NCBI RefSeq assembly: GCF_049701175.1
Contig: NZ_JBNATW010000046.1
Location: 1 to 10,466 of the forward strand
Length of the DNA stretch: 10,466 bases
From: Thermovenabulum sp049701175
GTDB taxonomy: Bacteria; Bacillota; Thermosediminibacteria; Thermosediminibacterales; Thermosediminibacteraceae
Direction: 5' to 3'
A program made the position numbers and the translations under genes. Positions within the stretch are counted from its first letter, which is position 1. Every line of letters begins with the position of its first letter. Of the stretch, positions 1-6,913 are shown piece by piece. A model generated the notes under the pieces. It was given only the letters and a program-made list of their open reading frames with translations. It was not told where the DNA came from and made no database searches.

Positions 1-2
1 TT

Positions 3-83
3 GTACATTCTCATCCCACCTTTAGCGAGGCTGTGATGGAAGCAGTTCACGATGTGCACGGTGAGTCCATTCATAATGCTTAA
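3..83 (+). CDS. lpdA: C-terminal end of dihydrolipoamide dehydrogenase (partial)
   Basis: Only the last 26 codons and the TAA stop are inside the window; bases 1-2 finish an earlier codon. The tail reads VHSHPTFSEAVMEA followed by VHDVHGESIHNA. The H-x-HPT-x-SEA motif is the C-terminal signature of dihydrolipoamide dehydrogenases, where the histidine of HPT acts with a glutamate as the active-site base. The family is the FAD-containing E3 component of 2-oxoacid dehydrogenase or glycine cleavage complexes in the cytoplasm. Which complex it serves here cannot be told, because the upstream genes are missing. No clear terminator follows before the methyltransferase operon. Other pyridine nucleotide-disulfide oxidoreductases of this fold, such as mercuric reductase, are less likely given the exact HPT-SEA wording. 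Confidence 0.7.
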   Translation, partial: VHSHPTFSEAVMEAVHDVHGESIHNA

Positions 84-90
84 ATTCAAA

Positions 91-102
91 ATGTATATAC
101 AT
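91..102. promoter_or_regulatory. Palindromic operator candidate upstream of first methyltransferase
   Basis: ATGTATATACAT is a perfect 12-base palindrome. The identical 12-mer occurs again only at 6871-6882, in the leader of the pterin methyltransferase. Its core GTATATAC fits the GT-N-TA-N-AC operator type described for HutC-subfamily GntR regulators, and such a regulator is encoded at 9460-10182. A weak promoter may surround it: TTAAAT at 80-85, an 18-base spacer containing the palindrome, and TATAGT at 104-109. Bound repressor would then sit between the -35 and -10 boxes. The palindrome is seen; its role and partner are inferred. Confidence 0.6.
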
Positions 103-211
103 ATATAGTCATAAATAAAAAATTTAAGAAGTAATTATATATAAATAAGGGAAATACCCAAAAGGGTCACCATATTATTTAAAAATTATTAAAATGGAGG
201 TGTAAAGAAAA

Positions 212-1447
212 ATGACTTTAAAGAGTTCCGAAGAAATCTCAAAGGAGCGTCTTGCTCGCATTGAAGCTGCGATAAACTTAAAAGAGCCTGACAGAGTCCC
301 CTTTTCTGGATTGGGAGGCGATATAATACCAGCGTATTCGGGTATTACTCAGTACGAATACTGTTTTGATTACGAAAAGACGCGCAAAGCCATTGTAAAG
401 TTTAATAAAGATTTCCCCTGTGATTGGACCTTTGCTGCCGGCTTTACAGGAGTTGGAGTACCGCCTTTTACCTACGCTTTTGCAGATTACCCCGATGTAT
501 CTGCCAGTGTAGGTATGGCAATGTACGGGACAATTCACGACATCCTGGGTGACAAATGTACGAGATACCCGGGTAGGGAAATTGATAAAAACTGCTCACC
601 CCAGTTTATAGGCGGAACTTTTATGGAGCCGGAAGAATACGACAAATTGATAGAGGATCCTGTAGGATTTATTTCCGAAACCGTACTTCCAAGGATTTGC
701 CGCAATTTAGAAACTCCGCGTAAAGCAATGGCAGCTATGGTAAGACTTGGTTTGGAAGTTGAAAAAATTACTTCCTTTGTGCAGGCTGTAGGGAAGGATT
801 TAGCTGAACTGGGATATCCTTCAATACCTTTTACCTTAGGATATGCACCCTTAGATTTAATAGGGGATGGTCTAAGGGATGAAATGAACTTGCTGCTTGA
901 TCTTCGCAGGTATCCAGACAAGGTAAAGAGGGCATGCGAAGCTCTTATAGAACCAATTTTAAAAGTAGGCTTAGCATTAAAGCCTTTTGGTGTAAAACTT
1001 GCTTTTATACCGCTTCACCTTAATGAATACCTTTCACCCAAACTTTATAAGGAGTTTTATTGGCCCTATCTCAAGGAAGTTATTTTAAGATTTTTAGATG
1101 AAGGTATAAAATCCTTTGTATTTTTTGAAGGGCGGCATGATGCTCATTTGGAAACAATTCTTGAACTTCCCGCAGGATGGGGCATAGCTTATTTTGAGAA
1201 AACCGATATAAGAAAGGCAAAGAAACTTTTGAAAGGCCATACATGCGTTATGGGTGGAGTGCCTATAAGCCTTATCGTGAGCGGGACACCTGAAAAGATA
1301 GATGCATACATCAAGGAATTATTGGATGAGGTAAAACCCGGTGGAGGCTTCATCCTCGCCCCAAGTGTAGGGATTGCCCCTAGGGAAACACCATTAGAGA
1401 ATATTAAGGCTTTAATTGAAGCTGTTGAAAAGTACGGCAAATACTAA
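212..1447 (+). CDS. UroD-family corrinoid methyltransferase (substrate:corrinoid, MT I type), copy 1
   Basis: 411 residues, full length for the uroporphyrinogen decarboxylase-like TIM-barrel methyltransferases (MtaA/CmuA/O-demethylase MT I group), not for haem-pathway HemE. Such enzymes move a methyl group between a substrate and a cytoplasmic corrinoid protein, using a bound zinc. Visible marks are PDRVPFSGLGGD near residue 26, PLHLNEYLSPKLY at 267-279, EFYWPYLKEV at 281-290, FFEGRHDAHLE at 304-314, HTCVMGGVP at 343-351 and GGGFILAPSVG at 377-387. Likely metal or catalytic residues are H269, E306, H309, H312 and C345. The HxC of MtaA appears as FxE (E306), and the C-terminal cysteine of MtaA is V386 here. 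The start is supported by GGAGGTG at 196-202, 9 bases before ATG. It opens a set with a corrinoid protein and a paralogue downstream, which argues for the substrate-side transfer. The substrate is unknown; a methoxylated compound is a guess. Confidence 0.85.
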   Translation: MTLKSSEEISKERLARIEAAINLKEPDRVPFSGLGGDIIPAYSGITQYEYCFDYEKTRKAIVKFNKDFPCDWTFAAGFTGVGVPPFTYAFADYPDVSASVGMAMYGTIHDILGDKCTRYPGREIDKNCSPQFIGGTFMEPEEYDKLIEDPVGFISETVLPRICRNLETPRKAMAAMVRLGLEVEKITSFVQAVGKDLAELGYPSIPFTLGYAPLDLIGDGLRDEMNLLLDLRRYPDKVKRACEALIEPILKVGLALKPFGVKLAFIPLHLNEYLSPKLYKEFYWPYLKEVILRFLDEGIKSFVFFEGRHDAHLETILELPAGWGIAYFEKTDIRKAKKLLKGHTCVMGGVPISLIVSGTPEKIDAYIKELLDEVKPGGGFILAPSVGIAPRETPLENIKALIEAVEKYGKY

Positions 1448-1601
1448 GTATTTTTATCATGGATAAGGTTTAGAGTGCAAATAAAAATATCTGAAATTAA
1501 TGCAAATTATAAATATAATTAGCATCTCTTATATTCACAATTTTTCAAATCAACAAATGAAAAACAAAAAATACAAATTTTAAAAAATATGGGGGGTGAA
1601 A

Positions 1602-1625
1602 ATGGAGGATAGAGCTAAAATTTAA
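1602..1625 (+). CDS. Seven-codon micro-ORF with strong RBS (leader or remnant)
   Basis: In the 232-base gap between the first methyltransferase and the corrinoid protein, GGGGGGTG at 1591-1598 is followed by ATG and the codons for MEDRAKI, then TAA. The RBS is as strong as those of the real genes and the rest of the gap is plain AT-rich DNA, so this stands out. It could be a leader peptide that tunes translation of the downstream corrinoid gene, or the surviving start of a deleted gene. No attenuator hairpin is clear next to it. It may also be chance. Confidence 0.25.
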   Translation: MEDRAKI

Positions 1626-1679
1626 TGATTTTAAAACAATTAACAAAAAAATTAAAAATTAGAAAGGGAGGAAGGCAAA

Positions 1680-2312
1680 GTGGTTGAGGAACTTTTCAAC
1701 AGAATAGTGGATATGGATGAAGAAGGTTCAATAAATATGGCGAAGGAGTATTTAGAAAGAGGTGGAGATGCTCAAAAGCTACTTGAAGTATGCAGGGACG
1801 CAATGGGTGTGATAGGCGAGAAGTTTGAAAAAGGGGAGTATTTTCTTTCTGAACTTATTCTTGGGGGAGAAATATTTAAAAGCATCATGGAGTTTACCCT
1901 GCCGATGATTAAAAAAGGTGATGTTAAAAAGCTTGGTAAGATAGTACTTGGCACGGTAAAGGAAGACGTGCACAACATAGGCAAGGATATATTCAAGGTA
2001 TTTGCAGAGGCATCCGGGTTTGAAGTAGTTGACATAGGTATAGATGTACCTGAAGAGAAATTTGTGGAAGCGGTAAAGGAACACAAACCCGACATAGTGG
2101 GTATGTCCTGCTTGATAACCGCAGGAGTAAGCTCGATGAAGAGGACTGTAGATGCATTGAAGGAAGTGGGGTTAAGGGACAAAATCAAGATAATAATAGG
2201 CGGAGGAAGGGTAGACGAAGGAGTTAAGGAGTATACTGGAGCGGATGCATGGGCGGACGATGCTGCAAAGGGAGTAAGGCTTTGCAAGGAATTAATGGGG
2301 ATAGAGGGGTGA
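1680..2312 (+). CDS. Corrinoid (cobalamin-binding) protein of methyltransferase system, copy 1
   Basis: 210 residues, the usual size of MtvC/MtaC/MttC-type methyl carriers. The N-terminal part (about 1-85) is the B12-binding helical cap, with GEKFEKGEYFLSELI at 46-60. The C-terminal part is the Rossmann-like B12 domain. It carries DVHNIG at 96-101 (the DxHxxG motif, H98 being the lower cobalt ligand), SCLITAG at 143-149 and GGG at 174-176, the three classic binding stretches. The protein would carry the methyl group on cobalt from the UroD-type enzymes to the pterin enzyme. The start codon is GTG at 1680, chosen because GGGAGGAAGG at 1666-1675 lies just upstream. The next methyltransferase begins 6 bases after its stop, so the two are surely co-translated from one message. 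Confidence 0.93.
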   Translation: MVEELFNRIVDMDEEGSINMAKEYLERGGDAQKLLEVCRDAMGVIGEKFEKGEYFLSELILGGEIFKSIMEFTLPMIKKGDVKKLGKIVLGTVKEDVHNIGKDIFKVFAEASGFEVVDIGIDVPEEKFVEAVKEHKPDIVGMSCLITAGVSSMKRTVDALKEVGLRDKIKIIIGGGRVDEGVKEYTGADAWADDAAKGVRLCKELMGIEG

Positions 2313-2318
2313 TGGAGA

Positions 2319-3542
2319 ATGGCAAAAAGACCGGAGGAACTTGCAAAAGAGCGCTATGACAGGGTAATGGCTGCTATAAACCTTCAAGAACCTGACAGGC
2401 TTCCCTTGGCAGGTGTAGGAGGAGATATAGTTCCTGCTTACTACGGGATAAATCAATATGAATTTTGCTATGATTACGATAAAGCTGTAAAAGCAATAGA
2501 AAAATTTTTAAAGGATTTTCCCTGCGACTGGCCTTTTGCAGCATCTATATCGGGTTTAGATGGCAGGGTATTTTGTATGGCGTTTGCTGATACACCAGAT
2601 ATAGCATTCAATACTACTTTTATAACAGGGCCTATGCACGATGTTTTAGGAGACAAATACTACAGATACCCTGGAAGAGAAATATCAGAGGATGCATCAC
2701 CTCAATTTATAGGCGGAGTATTTATGGAACCGAATGAATACGATAATTTAATTGAAAATCCCACTAAATTTATTGCGGAAACCGTGCTTCCGAGGGCCTG
2801 CAGGAATTTAGCTACGCCAAGTCAGATGATGGCTACAATGGTTAGGTTTGGAATAGAAATAGCAAGATTCGGAGCATTAATGGGTCAAATAGGTATGGTA
2901 TCAGCTCAATTGGGTTATCCTTCCATAGGTATAGGCGGCGCATATGCACCTTTGGATATAATAGGAGATTTTCTAAGAGGGCCAGAAAACACCCTGTTGG
3001 ATATTAGAAGATATCCTGACAAGGTTAAAAAAGCTTGCGAAGCGCTGATAGAACCTATTGTAAATTACGGATTGGAAGCTAAAAAGTATGGAATCAATAT
3101 AGCATTCATACCATTACATCTTAATGAATATCTATCACCAAAACTCTATAATGAATTTTACTGGCCAGGACTAAGAGAAGTTATACTTAGACTCGTAAAA
3201 GAAGGCATGAAGGTATTTGTGTTCTTTGAAGGGCGCCATGATGCTCATTTGGAAACAATTCTTGATTTACCAAAAGGCTGGGGTGTAGCTTATTTTGAAA
3301 AAACCGATGTGGTAAGGGCCAAAAAATTATTGAAAGATCATACCTGTATTATGGGGGGCATACCCATAAGCTTGATTGTCGGCGGTACACCAGAAAAGAT
3401 ACATGAATATATAAAGAATTTGGTCGAACAGGTAAAACCGGGTGGAGGATTTATCTTAGCACCAAGTGTAGGTACTGCGCCGAAAGGGACACCTCTGGAA
3501 AATATTGCTGCTCTTATTGAAGCAGTAGAAAAATACGCTTAA
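2319..3542 (+). CDS. UroD-family corrinoid methyltransferase (MT I type), copy 2
   Basis: 407 residues, clearly a paralogue of the protein at 212-1447: by eye well over half of the positions agree, with nearly identical C-terminal halves. Shared marks are PLHLNEYLSPKLY at 265-277, FFEGRHDAHLETIL at 302-315, HTCIMGGIP at 341-349 and GGGFILAPSVG at 375-385. H267, E304, H307, H310 and C343 are the probable metal or catalytic residues. The copies differ most at about residues 70-108 and 180-207, where substrate-pocket loops of the barrel would be expected, so they may accept different methyl donors. The gene starts 6 bases after the corrinoid protein stop, with GGAG at 2314-2317 close to the ATG, suggesting translational coupling. 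The substrate is not identifiable; a role as carrier-to-acceptor (MT II) enzyme is less likely because a pterin MT II is present. Confidence 0.85.
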   Translation: MAKRPEELAKERYDRVMAAINLQEPDRLPLAGVGGDIVPAYYGINQYEFCYDYDKAVKAIEKFLKDFPCDWPFAASISGLDGRVFCMAFADTPDIAFNTTFITGPMHDVLGDKYYRYPGREISEDASPQFIGGVFMEPNEYDNLIENPTKFIAETVLPRACRNLATPSQMMATMVRFGIEIARFGALMGQIGMVSAQLGYPSIGIGGAYAPLDIIGDFLRGPENTLLDIRRYPDKVKKACEALIEPIVNYGLEAKKYGINIAFIPLHLNEYLSPKLYNEFYWPGLREVILRLVKEGMKVFVFFEGRHDAHLETILDLPKGWGVAYFEKTDVVRAKKLLKDHTCIMGGIPISLIVGGTPEKIHEYIKNLVEQVKPGGGFILAPSVGTAPKGTPLENIAALIEAVEKYA

Positions 3543-3553
3543 AGTAAATATTT

Positions 3554-3583
3554 GGGCACCGGTGAAGACCAGCATCGGTGCCC
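3554..3583 (+). terminator. Intergenic hairpin after second methyltransferase (attenuator or mRNA-stabilising stem)
   Basis: GGGCACCGGTG and CATCGGTGCCC form an 11-pair stem with one G-U pair and an 8-base loop, starting 12 bases after the methyltransferase stop. It is far more GC-rich than the surrounding DNA. There is no run of T after it, so it is not a standard intrinsic terminator. It more likely protects the 3' end of the methyltransferase message or partly limits read-through into the transporter gene. Confidence 0.5.
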
Positions 3584-3629
3584 TCATACCTTAATAAAAT
3601 TTATAAAAATATTAGAAGGGATGAGTATT

Positions 3630-4793
3630 ATGAAGGGTAACAAAACTACAATCACCATTGCCGTGATGTCCATATTTTTTATAGCAATGGGCGTAGGCAC
3701 CATCACAGCTGCCATTCAGAATATAGCTGAAGCCTTTTCCCAGCTTAAATTCAGCACCGTTTTACTAGTATCCACACTTCCTTCCCTTTTCATAATTCCA
3801 TCTACGGCTCTGGCAGGCATGATGGCGGGCAATAGAATAAGATACAGAACGCTGCTGATTGTGGGGATACTTCTTTTTGTACTAGCAGGAGCAGCTCCCT
3901 TCTTTATGAATGACTTTACATCTATATTAATATCAAGGGCGGTTTTTGGGATTGGCCTCGGTATGATAAGCCCTCTGGGTAATGCACTTATTTTAAGCCT
4001 TTATGAAGGCCAGGAAAGGGCAAATATGCTCGGGTTATCAGGTGTAATAATGAATTTGGGCGGGATAGTACTTCAGATGCTGGGGGCAATACTCTGCACC
4101 ATAAGCTGGCGACATGCGTTTTTAGCCCACCTGCTGGGCATAATCTCCCTTGTCATGGTAATTTTCATGCTTCCAGAGCCGGAAAAGAAAGAGCAGTTAG
4201 ACCAGGTAAAGATGAAGATGCCCGCTGCCGTATACTTTATATCCATATTATTCGGCATTGTTATGATGCTCAACTATCCGATGCTGGTAAATATGTCTAC
4301 TATAATAATTACCGGTAATTTGGGCGATGCAGCTTCTGCAGGGTTTGTGCTCTCGATGTTTACAGTAGGGGGAATGGTGGCAGGTGCCATTTTCGGTAAA
4401 CTTTACCAGAAAGCGACCCGGTTTACCATTTCCATAGGGCTGGCTATATTGTCAGTGGGGATGGGTTGTGTAAATTACGCCAACAGCCTTATGATGTTGA
4501 CCGTAGGTGCGGCTCTTGTAGGAATGGGATTCGGCATTGTAATGCCTGCCGTAATGATGATAATAGGTATGATTGTCCCACCTGAAGGATTTGCAGCTGC
4601 TTCGGGAATACTGATGGCTATAATGAATGTGGGAGGATTTATATCCACTTATTATATTGCACTTCTTTTAAATATAAACGATTCAATACGTTTTCCTATT
4701 TTTATAGCAATGGTTATATATGCAATTAGTGCGTTGGTTTATACTTTGTCTAAAATTAAGACCCCTCCCGCGATTTCCACTCCTTTGAAATAA
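3630..4793 (+). CDS. MFS transporter, 12 membrane segments
   Basis: 387 residues from ATG 3630, with about 12 hydrophobic segments in two sets of six. They are separated by a charged cytoplasmic loop (LPEPEKKEQLDQVKMKMP, near residues 180-197). RAVFGIGLGMISPLGNAL in segment four and GLSGVIMNLGGIVLQMLGAIL in segment five are typical of major facilitator proteins of the inner membrane. ATG 3630 is favoured over ATG 3621 and the upstream TTG at 3552: AGAAGGG (3614-3620) sits 9 bases before 3630, touches 3621 directly, and the TTG frame runs through the hairpin at 3554-3583. Its place directly after the two methyltransferases suggests it imports the methylated substrate or exports the demethylated product. 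No substrate signature is recognisable, and a drug-efflux role cannot be excluded. Confidence 0.85.
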   Translation: MKGNKTTITIAVMSIFFIAMGVGTITAAIQNIAEAFSQLKFSTVLLVSTLPSLFIIPSTALAGMMAGNRIRYRTLLIVGILLFVLAGAAPFFMNDFTSILISRAVFGIGLGMISPLGNALILSLYEGQERANMLGLSGVIMNLGGIVLQMLGAILCTISWRHAFLAHLLGIISLVMVIFMLPEPEKKEQLDQVKMKMPAAVYFISILFGIVMMLNYPMLVNMSTIIITGNLGDAASAGFVLSMFTVGGMVAGAIFGKLYQKATRFTISIGLAILSVGMGCVNYANSLMMLTVGAALVGMGFGIVMPAVMMIIGMIVPPEGFAAASGILMAIMNVGGFISTYYIALLLNINDSIRFPIFIAMVIYAISALVYTLSKIKTPPAISTPLK

Positions 4794-4846
4794 GCATAAA
4801 ATCATATCCTTACTGATTGAATTTTAATCGCGCTCAAATTAGACAC

Positions 4847-4879
4847 TATAAAACCTTTATAAGTTTTATACTTATTTTT
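4847..4879 (+). terminator. Weak AT-rich terminator candidate after MFS gene
   Basis: TATAAAAC at 4847-4854 pairs perfectly with GTTTTATA at 4863-4870 across an 8-base loop, followed by CTTA and five T bases. The stem has only one GC pair, so any termination would be weak. It is the best candidate for ending the first operon before the AT-rich 212-base gap that precedes the reactivating protein. I see no convincing promoter in the rest of that gap. Confidence 0.35.
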
Positions 4880-5005
4880 GCATAATTATATATTTTTTTA
4901 TAAAAATTTGTATATCTTTTTTTATTTTGGTGTTTATGCTAATATTTTATTAAAACTATGAAATTTATAAAAAGTATTTACTATTTAATTTAGGTGGTGC
5001 ACATA

Positions 5006-6778
5006 ATGAACAAATACAAGGTAAAAATACTGCCGGACAATATTGAAATGCTTGTAGAAGAAAACACAGTTTTAAAAGAAGTATTTACAGAAGGCGGTAT
5101 AAAATTTGAATTCCCCTGCGGTGGAGCAGGTAAGTGCAAAAAATGTAAGGTGAAAATAAAGAAGGAAGGAGAAAAGGAAGAAGAAGTTCTTGCCTGTCAA
5201 ACGGAAGTAAAAGGGGATTTAGTAGTTGAAATTATCAAGCGGGAACAAAAACATCACATTTTAGAAAAGGGTGTAAAACGGCAGGTAGTTATAAATCCTT
5301 TGGTAAAAAAAGTGTATTTGGAATTACCACATCCTTCCATACAGGATAATCGTGCTGATTGGACCAGATTAATAGAAAGCCTGGGGCAAAAAGGATTAAG
5401 GGCAAACCTTAAAGTATTACGAGACTTGCCGGAAAAACTCAGAAAAAGCGACTTTAAATCTACGGTCGTAATTGCAGGTGACGAAGTTGTTGCTGTTGAG
5501 AGCGAAGATACAACAGAAAAATTGCTGGGTATGGCTTTTGATATAGGAACCACTACCATCGTGGGGTACCTTATGAATTTGAACACTGGGCAGGAGCTTA
5601 CCCATGTTTCCTCCATAAATCCGCAAACCAAATACGGTGCAGATGTAATTTCTCGCATAATTTTTGCTTCTCAGAGCGCCGGCGGTTTGGAGAAACTGCA
5701 TAAGGAAGTTGTAATGGAAATAAATAGCTTGATAGAAAAAGCGGTGGAAGAAGCCGGCTATAAATCGGAAGACGTATATGCCATTACCGTTGCCGGAAAT
5801 ACCACCATGCATCATCTCTTCCTGAAAATACAGCCCCGGTATCTGGCCAGTGCCCCTTATGTGCCGGTAGTTAAGGAAAAGTTGACAGTCGGTGCTGATG
5901 ATATCGGTATAAGGATAAATCCTGCGGGTAAGGTCTTTTTACTTCCAAACATAGCCGGTTTTGTGGGAGCGGATACGGTGGCAGCGGCTTTGGCGGCAGA
6001 AATGGATAAAGCGGAGGAATTAAAACTTTTGATAGATATCGGAACCAATGGGGAAATCGTGCTGGGGACAAAAGAAAGACTTTATGCCTGCTCTACAGCT
6101 GCAGGACCTGCCTTTGAAGGAGCACATATATCGTGTGGGATGAGGGGAGCTACCGGGGCTATAGACCATGTATCCATAGGAGAAGAATATAAATATACCG
6201 TAATAGGAGACACACTGCCCGCCGGGATATGCGGTTCGGGACTCCTGGATGCGGTAGCCGAACTTTTAAAAATTGGTGTTGTGGACACTAACGGAAGGAT
6301 TTTAAAACCCGATCAGATAAGAAATAAGTTAGGAGGAAAATACAAAGATAGAATTGTAACCATAAACGGCATTTTGTCATTTTTACTTGAAAAAGAAACA
6401 GCGACGGGGCAGCCCGTATATATAAGTCAAAAGGACATAAGGGAACTTCAGTTAGCTAAAGGAGCAATTGCAGCAGGGATTGAGGTGCTTTTAAAAACCT
6501 ATGGGGCAAAGGTTGAAGATATAAAAGAAGTGCTTCTCGCAGGTGCTTTTGGAAACTATTTAAATCCCGAAAGTGCGTGCAGGGTGGGTTTAATTCCTCC
6601 CGAACTGAGAGGGAAAATAAAAGGAATAGGGAATGCTGCGGGTGTCGGAGCAAAGTTAGCCCTGCTTTCAAAAAAAGAGTTTAAACGGGCGGAGATGCTT
6701 TCTCAAAAGATAAAGTATATCGAACTCAGTGCGGTACCCGAATTCAGCAGCTTTTTTGCAAAAAAAATTAGTTTTTGA
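5006..6778 (+). CDS. RACo-like reductive activator of corrinoid proteins (2Fe-2S + ASKHA domain)
   Basis: 590 residues, the usual size of the RACo and O-demethylase activating enzyme family. The first 85 residues are a ferredoxin-like domain with C38-x5-C44-x2-C47-x16-C64, the spacing that holds a 2Fe-2S cluster. A linker and middle domain follow. From about 175 onward is the ASKHA ATPase-like part (DUF4445): FDIGTTTIVGYL near 178, IDIGTNGEIVLG near 343, AGICGSGLLDA near 406 and LAGAFGNYLNPESA near 512. Such proteins use ATP and one electron to return inactive Co(II) corrinoid to Co(I). Here the partners would be the corrinoid proteins at 1680-2312 and 8789-9463. ATG 5006 is preferred to the in-frame GTG at 4994, because AGGTGG at 4992-4997 lies 8 bases before it. 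Archaeal RamA uses 4Fe-4S clusters at the other end, so this is the bacterial type. Confidence 0.93.
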   Translation: MNKYKVKILPDNIEMLVEENTVLKEVFTEGGIKFEFPCGGAGKCKKCKVKIKKEGEKEEEVLACQTEVKGDLVVEIIKREQKHHILEKGVKRQVVINPLVKKVYLELPHPSIQDNRADWTRLIESLGQKGLRANLKVLRDLPEKLRKSDFKSTVVIAGDEVVAVESEDTTEKLLGMAFDIGTTTIVGYLMNLNTGQELTHVSSINPQTKYGADVISRIIFASQSAGGLEKLHKEVVMEINSLIEKAVEEAGYKSEDVYAITVAGNTTMHHLFLKIQPRYLASAPYVPVVKEKLTVGADDIGIRINPAGKVFLLPNIAGFVGADTVAAALAAEMDKAEELKLLIDIGTNGEIVLGTKERLYACSTAAGPAFEGAHISCGMRGATGAIDHVSIGEEYKYTVIGDTLPAGICGSGLLDAVAELLKIGVVDTNGRILKPDQIRNKLGGKYKDRIVTINGILSFLLEKETATGQPVYISQKDIRELQLAKGAIAAGIEVLLKTYGAKVEDIKEVLLAGAFGNYLNPESACRVGLIPPELRGKIKGIGNAAGVGAKLALLSKKEFKRAEMLSQKIKYIELSAVPEFSSFFAKKISF

Positions 6779-6832
6779 AGCATGATAAATGAAAATAAAA
6801 TAGACAAAATATATAGAAAATATAAAAAAATA

Positions 6833-6859
6833 TTGACAAAAAATGATAAAAATGATAAT
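6833..6859 (+). promoter_or_regulatory. Promoter candidate for the pterin methyltransferase
   Basis: TTGACA at 6833-6838 matches the sigma-A -35 box exactly. GATAAT at 6854-6859 is a possible -10 box at a short 15-base spacing; TAATTT at 6856-6861 would give 17 bases but matches poorly. Transcription would begin around 6866, immediately before the palindrome at 6871-6882. Confidence 0.45.
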
Positions 6860-6870
6860 TTTTAATAAAG

Positions 6871-6882
6871 ATGTATATACAT
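6871..6882. promoter_or_regulatory. Palindromic operator candidate upstream of pterin methyltransferase
   Basis: ATGTATATACAT is identical over all 12 bases to the palindrome at 91-102 and is followed by a further GTTATATAC. It lies just after the TTGACA promoter candidate at 6833-6859 and 31 bases before the GTG start, a good place for repression. The core GTATATAC fits the HutC-subfamily GntR operator type. The cluster's own GntR protein is the probable binder, by inference only. Confidence 0.6.
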
Positions 6883-6913
6883 GTTATATACTAATTGGAA
6901 GGAAGGGATTAAC

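Noticed and set aside
84..211. Cobalamin riboswitch ahead of the B12-dependent operon
   Set aside because: The leader is short and AT-rich, with no B12-box-like conserved segment; only a 4-pair ACCC/GGGT stem is present near 157-168.
1448..1491. Inverted repeat GTATTTTTAT/ATAAAAATAT after the first methyltransferase as a terminator
   Set aside because: All-AT stem with a mismatch, a long loop and no T-run; such pairs are expected by chance in this AT-rich DNA.
212..3542. Haem-pathway uroporphyrinogen decarboxylase (HemE)
   Set aside because: Both proteins are longer than HemE, lack its N-terminal substrate-binding wording and sit with corrinoid proteins and a reactivator.
3552..3629. TTG start that would extend the MFS protein by 26 residues
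   Set aside because: The extension is not hydrophobic, runs through a perfect hairpin and has no RBS; ATG 3630 has AGAAGGG at good spacing.
4908..4916. TTGTATATC upstream of the reactivator as a third operator
   Set aside because: Only the left half matches the palindrome; the right half reads CTTT instead of ACAT.
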